A stretch of DNA of 64,000 nucleotides, taken from Omphalotus guepiniiformis (taxonomy: Eukaryota > Basidiomycota > Agaricomycetes > Agaricales > Omphalotaceae). The notes under the pieces were generated by a model. The model did not search any database and was not told the DNA's origin. It saw nothing but the letters and a program-made list of their open reading frames with translations. The stretch lies in assembly GCA_028554645.1 (NCBI GenBank), contig JAQOOI010000031.1, forward strand, positions 1 to 64,000, given 5' to 3'. The position numbers and the translations under genes are program-made. The stretch's first letter is position 1. Every line of letters begins with the position of its first letter. Positions 10,999 to 23,500 of this stretch are shown in pieces.

Positions 10999-13900
10999 AT
11001 GCCCAGTCATACCGCCGCTAGTGCACTCGTGAAACTCTTTTTCTTGACACAAGGATGCGAACACCCCTGGGACTGGCCTGTTTGGCAGGAGCTCACTGGT
11101 GTGAAGCACGGGCTTTTTCCTGCGGACGACAGCTTGCTTCCAGCAGGTTGGACCCGGGAGGACGCCAACGACGTCAACGCTTACTTCCTCATGTACAACA
11201 AGATTGACACGGAGGAAAAGAAACACAAGTTCGCTACCAGCACCCGAGGAGCGAATATACCTGGTCGGAACAAGTGGAACAAGTGGATCACTCGGTGTTG
11301 GGGGAAGTGGGGTGTCCACAACATCGTTGTCGAATGCCTTCAGAAACACGGCGTCCATCCGATGCAGCAGCTTGTTGACGATCCCGACGTAGAGGGGGAG
11401 TATTTCGGTGCTGAGCAATATATTCCAATCGCCCTCGAGAGCATTGCGATGGCTCTATTCGGCGTCGAAGCATTTGGCAGCGGTGAACGCTTGCGTCTTT
11501 CGTATGCGCTTCGGAAAGCGTTGACGATCATCGTTCAACGTTCCTGGGCCCGCATTCGCAAGCATATGGTGCTCGACAAGTCTCGGCTTGCGAAGATCAA
11601 GGAAGCGGCTATTAAAGCCTTTGAAGGTATGTTGTTCCCGTACAGTTTGTGGAATGCCTTGAACTAAATGTTTTGACAGCTCTCAACGAAGGAAACCCGA
11701 CAAAGGCGAAAATCATTCGTACTATTCGCGCAGTCGCGAAATGGAACGATATCGCGCAAGTTTACGACACTGAGGAGAACAAGGCGACGGCGTCGGACAT
11801 GCTCTCCGAACTCAATGAAATATTGGCTGCCCTAGGAGCCAAAGTGACGAAACCGAAACCTATCAAGGGTAATCGTGCGTGCCTGCATATCATTGGTTTT
11901 TTTTCCCTTAGACTGACATTCTCCTAGGAATTTGCAAAGCGAATATGAAGATCTTCGAAAGCCTTGCGACGCCTGCAGATTTATTAGAGCTGCTAGGCAT
12001 CTATTGCGAGTATTTTTCCTCCAGCGTCGACGACACCGGACCCATCATGTCGCAAATCTCGAATCTCTCTGTTCAACTAAGTGATGTTGTAGCCGGAGAT
12101 TTGGGCATGGAGATGGAGGGCAAACTTCCTCCTGACGACCTTGCTCAGAGCCTCGGCTTCATTCGCAACAATCTTCCCCATCAGTTTAATTCCTTCCGTC
12201 ACAAAACTGGCAGCGTGTCCCCATGGGAGGACCCAGAATTGTTTAGAACTGGCCAATCTGGTGCCGTTGCCCCTCTCGCGCTTCATTGGCATCAACTTGC
12301 GGGCATCCACTCCATCATACGAAGCGTGTTCAATACCATGCCTTCTCCCGACCACTGCAACGGGATGCTCGTGTGTGATGAAGTTGGTCTTGGAAAGACC
12401 GCCTTATGCATTTCGACCATAGCTTTCTTGAACCAAGCTGTCATTCTTCAGCAGCACAAGCAACCACTTCCTCCGATCCTTCGTAAGTACAGATGATGTT
12501 GTTATTCTGCATCTAATTCTTATATCTTCTGTCAGAAAACTTCAAGTATCTCAAAGGACGCGAGCACATCGAATCTCTTCCACATCTTATCATCGCTCCT
12601 GGTACTCTTCGAGCACAGTGGGTGCGTGAACTCAGGACCCTTCTTCTCCCCAAAAGTGTGGACATCTTTGTCTACGATTGTCCTCGCAGTGGCAATGCGG
12701 AGTTCTGGAGTCCAGAGGGACCATTCCAATCGTCGAAACATTCGCCCTCAAATAAGATAATTGTCACTACACATTCGGTAAGCATGTTCATATTCTAAGG
12801 AAACCGCCAGTTGACTGACTACACTCTACAGGCTCTTCAAAATGAGTTTCTATGGGGACATAAGTCTTCAACTAGTGGCTCGGTCCGAGCGCAACGTCCG
12901 TGGGAGCTCCCTGAACAAACTCGACCCCTTGATGGGACTATATTCAACCAAAAATTCTTGTCAGTGACGATAGACGAAGTTCATGAGATGAGAAATATTG
13001 GTGTCAAACACTACGCGGCTTTGCGTATCCTAGAGCAGGCTGAGGTGAGGCTTGCGCTCACCGGCACGCCTCTTTTAACTTCTCCAAAAGTAAGGATAAC
13101 TGGTGTTGCATAAGGAAAAAGGAGTTGATGTTGTTTCCGTAGGATCTCGTAGCCATGGGACGGCTTGTCGGGGTCAAGCATTTCTTCACCGATCTTGCTG
13201 TCCAAGAAGCAAAGGAAGACACCGCTGCTGTCCGACGCGCGAAAAAATTAGATGACGACGGTCTGTCTCTTCAAACGGAGCAGATCAAATCCGTTCGACG
13301 AATACATCACCAATTTCTTGGTCACGTTCTCAGACGTACCACGGAGAGTGTCAACTGGGAAGGCAAAACTCTCCTCGATCTCCCTCCTCATAAAGATATT
13401 GTGGGAGTGCTCACTTTGACTGAGAGGGAGACTGCGATCATCGCCGAGATAGCCAAAGAAGCCAGGGAGAAGTGAGTACTGTCGTTTCTTGGCTCACTGA
13501 CATTTTTCTGATAGAACTTATTTAGCGTCGCGTCTGCAAATGATTCTGGACGGTTCATGACTAGAGTACGAGCTCCTATGCGCTGTGGTACTTTGTATTA
13601 ACCCTGACACCTCTTGGCGCAGAAATTCTATATGGAGTATCGCAACGCCGTAGGGTACGCAAAGACTGATCCAGACGAGCCAAATCCTACTTTCAAGTCT
13701 CTTAAGGAATGGGAGCCTCTAAAATCCACCAAGATGGACATCTGCGCGAAAATATGCCGACACTATCTTGCCTGCGACCAAGTTCCAGATGTCGACTTTG
13801 TCGACGGAACACCAATCTTCCTACCGATCCCTCGTTTCGACCCTAAGCTCGGGCACACGCGGAACCGGAGGGTGCTTATCTTCTCCGAGTTTCCGTCGAG

Positions 13901-16235
13901 GACGCCTCTTCTTAGAAACGTAAGGCTGCTTTACATGTCTTCAAGCTCGGTTTCGCTGACTCAGCTTCCAGGTTTTGGAGTTGTACAATGTTCAGAGTCT
14001 ATCAATCGACGGATCTATGTCATACGAAAAGCGCGATAAGATAGTGGCCGAATTTCACGTTGACGGGAGCCCACGAGTCTTTATTTTCTCGAGCGTTGGC
14101 TCTGCTGGGCTGAACCTCTCTATCGCTGACGTCGTGATTTTCTTCGTGAGTGTTTCGAAAATTCACAATCCTCCGGTTTTGACTTCGTATCAGGACCAGC
14201 CATGGAGCGCTCAAGATGAACGTCAAATTCGTGGACGTGCGCACCGTCAGCCGCAGAAATCGGTTGTCAGGTGTATCTATCTGTTGGCAGGTGATTCATC
14301 CGACATTTTGATGAGCAACATGGCTCGGGGCAAGGCAGATATGTTAGAAGCTTTTGTTAACAAAGATTTGGGTCGCGGTAAGTTTTCAGAAGGGCAATTT
14401 GGGGGTCCTCTTGTTGATACGTATATCCAGAGCTTCATGACCTCCTAAGCGGCAAAGCTCTAGATGATTCTGGGGATGCATCCGATTGTGCAGAGTCTGA
14501 AAAAGAGAAAGACGAACGTGTAGGGGGAAAACGAAGAAGGCAAGTCAAGAAGCCCCGAGATTCTCAGAAAGAAAAGGTCAAAGGCTCTCGCAAACGCGCT
14601 GACCCTCCTGAAGACACCGCTCCGAAAGACGACACGGACATGATTGGTGCCCAAATGCAGAAGGAAATGGTCATCAACGATGCCGACATTTCGCTAGGAT
14701 CGATTGGTTACGACGGCGACATGGACATGTCGCTTGGTGCCTCAACCGACCCCGACACTGATGGGGTACATCCTTCAGACGGCGATGTGGACATGCCATT
14801 TGGCACTTCAACCGATCCCGAAACTGACGGGACCCATCCTTCAGACGCTGAAGGTCTCAGTATCCCTGAAGGTTACTGTCCCGTTTCATTTAGTTATATG
14901 TCGCTGATCTTTCTCTAGATGAGGGTAGATCTACGTCGGATAGTGATGTTATGAGTATGAGGATGCGGGTACCCATTGATGGTGAGGTTAAAATTTATGT
15001 TTCCTTGTGCTATACTAACATGATGACATAGACGGCGACGTGGACGACGATGTTTTCCGTGTCAAACCATCCAATCGTGCGGGTGGCGAGGCTTTGACTC
15101 AGGGAGACCCAGGGTCTCAAAGCTCTGATTCAAACAACGACGCCCCAGACCCTAAGCGCCCCAGAGCAGGGACCATTTCAACAGAGGAGCGAAGTCGTCT
15201 CAACGAGGCTGCGTCAAGGCCGGGTGAATACTCTGTGTCCAAATCATAATGCATGACGTCTGAGCTACAATTTCTCTTCACAGATGCAAGCACTTTGTTC
15301 AACCCTCCCCGCCGATCCAAAGAGAGTCCGTCGACGACGGAAGGAGAAAAGGCTGGGCAGACAGGCAAGCATTGTGGCTTGGCCTTTCCGTCTGTACAAT
15401 TGGACTAAACTGCAACATTTTGTTTTCTTACAGACCGGAACACGTTGCTCGCCCGTCGACCGAATCTACCACACCCGTCGAAGAATGGGAACACTTCGTC
15501 GAACCCGGTGCACCATGCCAATATGAAGCCGTCGAGGACGGATGGATATAAGGAAGGGCTTCGCGGGCAAACAGGTGTGTACCAAGAGTTGCCTTTTTTT
15601 CCTATGCTGAACTTTCTACGTGAATAAAGATACTTCGCGACGAGAGACGCCTGGGCCGCAATCACAGGGTAAAATGCCTGTCTGGGCGCATCAACCGCCT
15701 TCCTCGCTTGATACCCAAGCAGAAGAGTTCTCGAACGGGCGTAAAGGTAGTTTCAGTTTCAGTTTATTGCAAACGCGTGAATGTTCTGAAATATGCGTTG
15801 CAGATAAACCTCAAGTCACGCAGCACAACCCATTTGCCCGCCAGGAGATTACCCAGTCGCAGCCCGCGGCTTCGTCTCAAGCTCCTATAGCGCAACGCAA
15901 CCCCTTTGCCCGCCGGGACACTAGCCAGTCACAGCCCGCGGTTTCTTCTCAAGCACCAGCGTCGTCGAGCTCTCAAGCTGTCCCTCTTGCCTCGTCTTCA
16001 ACTCCAGCACCTAACAAAGGTATGAAACACCAACTTCAATTGGAATATGAATGCTCATAGAGCCAATGATTTCGTAGCTTCTCTTCCACCGAGTCTCGGA
16101 TATAGAGATCTAGCACCAGCACACCGTCGGGCTGGTAGGCTGGAAGATGAGGACGAGGATATTTCGCCACCTCGTCATGTCTTGAAAACTTCTGTAAGTG
16201 CTCAGAAGAAGAAACGTCGGGAGAATACAAAGTGA
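10999..16235 (+). CDS. SNF2-type helicase/ATPase, subtelomeric, about 18 exons
   Basis: Exons traced by frame and splice sites: 10999-11626, 11680-11868, 11928-12482, 12536-12777, 12832-13089, 13143-13471, 13526-13565, 13623-13919, 13972-14145, 14194-14377, 14431-14871, 14919-14981, 15032 onward, ending ENTK-stop at 16235 (roughly 1,430 aa). Superfamily 2 motifs appear in order: CDEVGLGKT (Walker A), IDEVHEM (DEAH-like), LTGTPLL (III), RRVLIFSEF (IV), SVGSAGLNLS (V) and DQPWSAQDERQIRGRAHRQ (VI). This spacing is that of SNF2 ATPases, not RecQ. The tail is disordered, with a repeated D-x-D-M..GxSTDPxTDGxHPSD unit, two NPFAR-containing repeats and basic ends (GGKRRRQVKK, KKKRRENTK) that look like nuclear localisation signals. 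One downstream intron uses a GC donor (15365). Expected role: ATP-driven remodelling of DNA-protein complexes in the nucleus; the target is unknown. Confidence 0.88.
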
Positions 16236-16525
16236 GCGTTGTAGTACTGTGTCATGAACATTTCGTAGCAAGGCAGATTGTTGTTTTGTAGATAGTGTGA
16301 ATAGATTCACTTTCTTCACAAGGACTTTGTTTACGATGGCAACAACTGGAATGGGTAGGATGGTAAGTTGTCTACGACGGCAGCATTTGGCCCTTCCAAG
16401 TGTTCAATTAGGACAAAGGAGTGTGTCGAGGCATCCCTAAGTGTGCTACTGCTAGCGCGCACGAGTTTGACTCCCTTGAATGAGACTTATCAATTGTCGT
16501 CAATCCGTCTACGACGTTTCATAGA
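16236..16525. other. Spacer with two GTCTACGACG motifs
   Basis: Downstream of the helicase gene there is no coding signal. A full GTCTACGACGG lies at 16370-16380 and a CGTCTACGACG at about 16507, the last copies of this subtelomeric motif that I found before the satellite array begins. Confidence 0.6.
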
Positions 16526-18595
16526 CGGTGTGACATGAAGGGCCTTCTGCTGTCCAGTGCACTCTGCAAATTCTACTGCGAGGGTTGGAGTCTCATCTGT
16601 TTTGTTGTTCCTAACATGTTTCCATGAATATGTCTTAAGACGTTTCCACAGATTTGTTTTGTATTGGGTTTGTATATTGTCTACTTCAGTGTATGTACAT
16701 AGAGGGGAAAATAACAAAAACAAAATACATGCATCTGGTATTTTCCTTCCAGGACAGAAAGTTTTGGTGTGTATCACTGTAAGTAGCTGTATATCAGTTG
16801 CATCCAATGTCATTCAATTAACATAGCCAAGTATATTCAACTGTTTGATTCCTTCTAAGAGGGAAAGTTTGTGTGTATTAAGTATATGTTTTAGTCCTTC
16901 CAGGAGGGAACATTTCTGTGTGTATCACTGTAAGTAGCTGTATATTGATGTACTGGCAGCCAGTTTCTTTCATGCATTATAGCTAAGTATGTGCAACCCT
17001 TTTTTGCCTTCCAGGAGGGAAAGTTTTTGTGTGTATCACTGTAAGTAGCTGTATATTAATGTACATGCATCCAATTTCTTTCATGCAGTATGGCTAAGTG
17101 TGTGCAACTGTTTCTTTCCTTCCACGAGGGAAAGTTTCTGTGTGTATCATTGTAAGTAGCTGTTTTTCAAGGTACGTGCATCCAATCTCTTTCATGCCGC
17201 ATAGCTAAGTGTGTGCAACTGCTTCTTTCCTTCCAGGAGGGAAGATTTCTGTGTATCACTATAAGTAGCTGTATATCAATGAACATGCATCCCATTTTTT
17301 CACGCAATATAGCTAAGTGCATGCAACTGTTTCTATCCTTCCACGAGGGAAAGTTTCTGTGTGTATCACTGTAAGTAGCTGTATATCAATGAACATGCAT
17401 CCCATTTTTTCACGCAATATAGCTAAGTGCGTGCAACTGTTTCTATCCTTCCACGAGGGAAAGTTTCTGTGTATCACTATAAGTAGCTGTATATCAATGA
17501 ACATGCATCCCATTTTTTCACGCAATATAGCTAAGTGTGTGCAACTGTTTCTTTCCTTCCACGAGGGAAAGTTTCTGTGTGTATCATTGTAAGTAGCTGT
17601 TTTTCAAGGTACGTGCATCCAATCTCTTTCATGCCGCATAGCTAAGTGTGTGCAACTGCTTCTTTCCTTCCAGGAGGGAAGATTTCTGTGTATCACTATA
17701 AGTAGCTGTATATCAATGAACATGCATCCCATTTTTTCACGCAATATAGCTAAGTGCATGCAACTGTTTCTATCCTTCCACGAGGGAAAGTTTCTGTGTG
17801 TATCACTGTAAGTAGCTGTATATCAATGAACATGCATCCCATTTTTTCACGCAATATAGCTAAGTGCGTGCAACTGTTTCTATCCTTCCACGAGGGAAAG
17901 TTTCTGTGTATCACTATAAGTAGCTGTATATCAATGAACATGCATCCCATTTTTTCACGCAATATAGCTAAGTGCGTGCAACTGTTTCTATCCTTCCACG
18001 AGGGAAAGTTTCTGTGTGTATCATTGTAAGTAGCTGTTTTTCAAGGTACGTGCATCCAATCTCTTTCACGCAATATAGCTAAGTGCATGCAACTGTTTCT
18101 ATCCTTCCACGAGGGAAAGTTTCTGTGTATCACTATAAGTAGCTGTATATCAATGAACATGCATCCCATTTTTTCACGCAATATAGCTAAGTGCGTGCAA
18201 CTGTTTCTATCCTTCCATGAGGGAAAGTTTCTGTGTATCACTGTAAGTAGCTGTATATCAATGAACATGCATCCCATTTTTTCACGCAATATAGCTAAGT
18301 GTGTGCAACTGTTTCTATCCTTCCACGAGGGAAAGTTTCTGTGTGTATCATTGTAAGTAGCTGTTTTTCAATGTAAATGCATCCAATCTCTTTCATGTAT
18401 CAATGTTTGTAGAAGCATATCACAGTATTGTGTTGTAATTTGCATTTTTGTGTCCAAGTGAGCAATTCATTCAGAGTCGATCTCCCCTACTGTAGTTCCC
18501 TATCCATCCCCTACTGTATCTCTATATCCAGCCCCTATCCCAAATTTTGATTCAGCCCCTACCCAGACCCTAAGTGTCTTATATAACCCTAACCC
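16526..18595. repeat. Satellite array 1 with about 106-110-bp monomers and a 437-bp higher-order unit
   Basis: Begins with a unique-looking head (cggtgtgacatgaagggcc, 16526) and ends with a T/C-rich tail (..cctaagtgtcttatataaccctaaccc). Between them monomers of 106-110 bp repeat, with a core like gcaactgtttctatccttcc followed by acgagggaaagtttctgtgt and gtaagtagctgt. From about 17150 a block of four monomers recurs after 437 bp with essentially identical sequence: 17317-17592 and 17754-18029 give the same translation in full. The short open frames on both strands are by-products of the repeat and are not annotated as genes. The same head, monomers and tail occur at 30394-31868. Confidence 0.93.
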
Positions 18596-19549
18596 TTGTG
18601 GACTCTACCCTCTTGTTCAGGAGCTCCAGCTCGGACATCTCTCCAGCCTTCCTCGAGTTGCCTTGTTCCAGCTGCTCCAGTCTCGCAAGGATGTCCCGGT
18701 TCTGCTGGACCAGGAGCTCGATGGTGTTGGCAGAGACAGCGAGGGTGCCTCCGGAACCCAAGCGATCAGAGAAGGAACACCGTCCCTTGTGCTTTCTGCA
18801 CTCGTCACAGGACGTGACCTTTGTGCCGGGTGGGGGGCCATTGCACTCGCTCTTCCGGGTCTGACACTGCACGCATGGGACACGATTTGGCGGACCTGCG
18901 GGCTGGACCGTCTCTTCCACATCGCTGACTGACTATAAATAAGTAGTCAGCTTGTGTTGCACTCTTGCACTCCCATCATTTACGTACTTTTGGGCCCAGT
19001 GTTCTCTTCTTTTTGACTCCTTCAGCCGCATCAGGAGCTTCGTCGCGGGCCTTTCTTTTTCCATCGACCTTCTCGGCATGCTTCAATGCCGCCTTCCTTC
19101 GCTCTTCCTCCTCACTCAATCTTTTGAGCGCTTCTTCCGCCTCCCTCCGCCTCCGCGCGACGTCCTCCACTCGCTGCCGAGCCTCCTCTTCTTCCTTCGC
19201 CGCCTCTTCGGCTCTCCACTTCTCTTGGGCCGCCTTTCGCTTCGCCTCGATTTTTGCAACCTGCTCCTTCCACTCTTTCTCCTTCTTCTCATATTCAAGC
19301 CACTCCCTTTCGTCATCTTCCATAACTATGGGGGGGTTCAGTAACAACAATGTTTCCCGTAATATCAAATATCAAATACAACTCACTCTCGTCAATTTTC
19401 GCCTTGATTTTGTCATACTCCTCCCAATTGGTCTCCGTTCGGCGGCGGGGTAGGGCAGGTACATCTTTAGCGCTTGGCTCCGGTAGGGTGAACTCCGGGA
19501 TGGGGAATTCGGTTTCGAACGATGGTGTGGACGCTTTAGGGCTGGCCAT
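18579..19549 (-). CDS. Zn2Cys6-like cysteine cluster protein with coiled coil, three exons, 3' end fused to satellite tail
   Basis: Exon 1 starts at 19549 (MASPKASTPSFETEF) and runs to about 19384. An intron ending CCCATAG leads to exon 2 (about 19325-18987), a Glu/Lys/Arg-rich region predicted to be a long helix or coiled coil. A GTACGT donor and TATAG acceptor (phase 0) lead to exon 3. Exon 3 encodes CVQCQTRKSEC, an 11-residue spacer and CDECRKHKGRC, giving C-x2-C-x6-C-x11-C-x2-C-x6-C. All six cysteines of a fungal Zn2Cys6 cluster are present, although placed near the C-terminus rather than the N-terminus. A short helix (ELLVQQNRDILARLEQLEQ) follows. The final residues RVRVI are encoded by the TTAGGG-like end of the satellite tail, so the original 3' end may be lost. 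DNA binding is likely; target unknown. Confidence 0.65.
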
Positions 19550-19599
19550 GATGGGTGTGGGGACGGATTTGGGGGGGACTTTAAAACTTCTTGGCCTGG

Positions 19600-20554
19600 T
19601 CTTTATATATGGTCGAGTTGTTTAGAGGTATTTGTACTCTGCTTAATTGGCACCTGACAAACTCAGGGTCTATTTTGATGCCTTCCGTTTGGCGCCGGGG
19701 CCCCTTGTCACCGCCCTGGCGGTTTTATTGTGTTGGTCAGTGACGCACTCCCGCGGCCCATGAGTTTTGCCTGCTAGAATTGTGTTTGCATGCAATTTGC
19801 CTGCTAAAATTGCATTTGAATTTGCATGAAATTTGCCTGCTAAAATTGTGTTCCAATTTGCACAAGTATCAATCAGGTGGTTTGCAGTATGTAGTACACT
19901 ATATAGCAAATACAGTGTTCAACTACACAGGTGATCGGCTGTCCTGTATGGTATTTGCACTGTTAAAAAACTAACTAACTAACTATCTAACTTATGACCC
20001 ATTCTTTTACGGGCAACCTATTGTGTCCTGAGTAATAATTTTCGCCGTGTGCAGAACAGTGCACAGTCTGAGCAGGTATGAGTACGCAAATTGTGTACCC
20101 AAGGAGAACAGTGCACAGTCTGAGCAAGTATGAGTACGCAAATTGTGTACCCAAGGAGAACCTCATGGGCCGCGGGAGTGCGCCGTGTAACCACATCTCC
20201 TCATGGCCTGCGGGACTGCGCTGGCACACTCCTACCATCATTCACCTCTTGATTAGACAGTAAGTATATTCAGAAGCTATCCGTCAATTGCTTTCCTTTC
20301 AGCACTTTCAGCATTGCAAACTGGCTTTATATATAGCCTTTGCATTTGAGATGGGTACATGCAATAATGCTGAGTTGGAGCATTGCTTCATTGTTTCTGT
20401 CAGCAATCGCCTGCGCTTCAATCAACTCCCTTGGCGCTAAGCCAGATTAGGTGGGAGCAAACTCTGCTTTTGGCCACAAGTATTTCAAATGCGGACCAGC
20501 ATTTCCGGGTACTCCAAAATATGTATAAGTATTCAGACCTCATCCCCTAAATCA
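19600..20554. repeat. Intergenic region with short repeats
   Basis: No gene is supported. Three copies of a motif like AATTTGCCTGCTAAAATTG lie between 19760 and 19860. A 55-bp tandem duplication containing gaacagtgcacagtctgagc and ending gcaaattgtgtacccaagg occupies about 20052-20160. The word GCAAATTGTGTAC in that duplication is the same motif that dominates the palindrome at 26428-27916. The region presumably includes the promoter of the plus-strand gene starting at 20569. Confidence 0.6.
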
Positions 20555-20567
20555 CCCCCCCCCCCCC
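20555..20567. repeat. C13 homopolymer just before a start codon
   Basis: Thirteen consecutive Cs occupy 20555-20567, directly before the ATG at 20569. The run is outside the coding region, so its length does not affect the reading frame, but its exact length is likely to be unreliable in the assembly and could influence translation of the gene. Confidence 0.9.
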
Positions 20568-20568
20568 A

Positions 20569-23500
20569 ATGAGCTCTCCTTCACAGTCTCCGTCTCCTTC
20601 ACAGTCTCCCAATCCTGGCGAACAGCCAGCTCTCGTTCACCAACAGCAGGTCAGTCTCACTGAATTTATTGATGGGCTGGATGCCTGCCGTGATTCTATG
20701 ATACCAGGTGGTGACCTGTCGATTCCTTGGGACCAGTTTGATATGCGCTCGGTCCAGACATATATTAACCTGGTGCTTTCTGGCACCACCGGCGGCTCTA
20801 CCACTACTCAATACGATATTCTTCAAGTCGGTGATCCGAACAACTTAGTTGAATCAGAAGGCCGCCTCGTACAGGACGCGGACTCGGCGCTCATTTTCGC
20901 TGTCGATTTTCCGTGGCAGGCAGCATTCGATGTGTATACCACCTACCGTCAGTACAAATCGCTCGGAGCACATCTCCATGCCACAGTTAGCTTTGAGGTA
21001 AGTGTGGTTCCCCCTTTTGACCCTAAACCCAGATTCAAACCTTACCAACCACAGGATCCAGATAATGCAGGTGCTAGCATTGAACGGGACCCTGGAAACG
21101 ATCCCAATGTCCACTGGGGGGTCTGCGGAGACAGCGGTCGGAACTATATCTATCTCATGCTTCCGAATGCTAAGGAGATTGAGGACGAAGCCATTATTCA
21201 TACTGCACTGTATGATGCTGGGTACCAGGCAGCCAGGCAGCATATGCCAGACAGCGCTGCCACTTGGAGTCCTACATACACGTCCGAAGCGCACCGCTCT
21301 CGCGGTTTCAACCCGCGAGCGCGCATGAGCGAATCGCGGAAGTCCATTCCATTCTTCGCGGCACAGTTGTTCGCTGACAGCGTGCTCGATTCGGTAGCGC
21401 AACATGATTGGGGGCGCTCCGCATACTGGTTCATCCAAATCCGCGGTGCGAAAGATACCACTCGCCATGAGGGCAATGGGAATAGCCTGCGAGTATGGGT
21501 AAATGACATGCTTCGGCATGTGGACATCTCCCTCGCTGTAATCTTTGTGGATGTTGCTACGGAGATACATCTACCTGCTGGCTGGTCATGCATGCCAGCC
21601 CGTGCTTATGGCGCACATGAGAGACTCGCCCTGAAACTCTGGGGCATCGACTCCACCATGTTCAACTCTGGAAGCTACGAGGTCGATCTCTGGGCTGGGT
21701 GCAGTGATATTGCAGGTTTCAGGTGCAACTATAAGAACCCAGTCACTGCCAACCATATTTCATACACCCAAGTGTACACCACAGACAAGTTTCAGACATA
21801 CCATCTTGGTTCCAGTCAGTACAACGCAATGCATCTGAGAGGTGGTGATGTCCTCAAAATGAAAGGTCCAGAACCTGACAGTGTTCCCCAATGTATTCAT
21901 ATGGTCTATGCTGCACTGTGCGACAATCAGCAGGCCCGGACACCCTCGGTGTTGAGGTGTGAAGCGCGTGTGCCTCTTGGGCACGTTGAATCGGTCCAGA
22001 TGAATGACCTTCGACGTGAGGACTTTGAAGACTGTGTTCATGTGATAGACACTAGTACTGTCTGGTGAGCTCATTCTATGTCATGTTATCTGGCTATTCA
22101 CATAGTTGCCTGTAGGGCTTGGCGGATTCATCGCCTAACGGCGTGCATGATGCTGCTCCGATATGCCGCCGGCGTCCGAGGGGATGTCCGAAAGGAACCT
22201 GAGCCACTGACCTTAGTGGCAGGAGCCATCTATCTGTTCAACACCATTCATTCCCGTCCGGGCACAATGCAGTGGGACCGGCACCTCTGCCGTGTCATCT
22301 TCCCCCATGTCAGTGTGCAGGAGGACCCTGCCAATCGGGACCTGATGTTCACCATGCCCTCCAGGGACGACGACGAAGTGCCTGCAATCCCCCGCGGTGC
22401 TATCTTCTTCCCTCAGATTATCTATCCAGAGCCACATGTAACTGATTCATTGCGGTTCAGGTATGGGGGTTTTGAGCTCTCCACTGCCTCCCTGGCTAAA
22501 TTTTTTGGTATGAAATGGGACACAATGACTGGGTTGTTTACCCACCTGACCTTGTCCGACTGGCATGCCACGGGACATCTGTCAAAGCGTCCGGGAAAAC
22601 GCACGCTTGCTATTGCCACGCGTGCCCTCACTCTACCATCCGGCATGGCTTCGTTTATGGTCTCACGCACACCGCCCCCAATCGAGCTAGCTCCGGATGC
22701 CCCGTCGGGAATGATGCGCGGGGAGGATGAGAGTGAGCCGCAGATAGACATTGGTCAGCTTTTCATGGAACTCCTGACGCAAGTTGTCGGACGCATCGGC
22801 GTCAACAAGGTTGGGCTCCGGTACCTCAATCTGGACGAGCGGCAGGTTGTTGACGTCGGGCTTCAAACGTTCCGGGACATGAACCTCTCCACCTATTTCC
22901 ACACTTACCAGTACCGGCGTGATGCGGTGGGGTGGGGTCGCATTCGCAACACTTTGTTTCCAGCATTACATGATATGGTCACTTATGCTGAAGGCCAAGG
23001 CTGGGCACAGCTCCCAGCCTTCAAGCAGTATATTTCTCTGAGGACTGATATTGCCATGGGGCCTAACCCCAGCAACTTCAAGCCCATTCATGACTTTTGC
23101 ACCAAATTGTTCGACAGCTTGAAGTGGTTCCCAGCAGTTACCAAAGACAAACTCCACTCTTACCGATTGTCTGGGGCACCAGTGTGGACCACATTATATG
23201 TTGGATCTCTGGTACCAAAGAATGGGGTAGTGATCCTGCTGAATCCTCGCTTCAAGGACAAGGTCACCACCTTGCCACACCGACCGCCAACCCTGGATGA
23301 CGCTGCTAGGGAGGCCCGTCATCTTCAGCGGGAGCAACGCCGGGAGGCGATGCGCAATCATCAAATCGGAGCACCAGAGCTCCTTGGACAGGCTGTTGGG
23401 GAATATGATGGTGAGAGTGACCCAGAAGAGGAGCGGCAACCATTGGGACCGCCAGACCGGGACCTAGTCCACTTATATCGTACCCTGGCGTTAAGATCCA

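Noticed and set aside
17313..18356. Several 70-96-aa open frames on both strands in the satellite array
   Set aside because: They repeat with the satellite period, translate the same monomer again and again, and lack start context, introns or domain features.
22078..22116. Separate gene starting at 22078
   Set aside because: A 51-nt intron (22065-22115) with good borders removes the TGA and joins this frame to the upstream one; the paralogue has the same junction.
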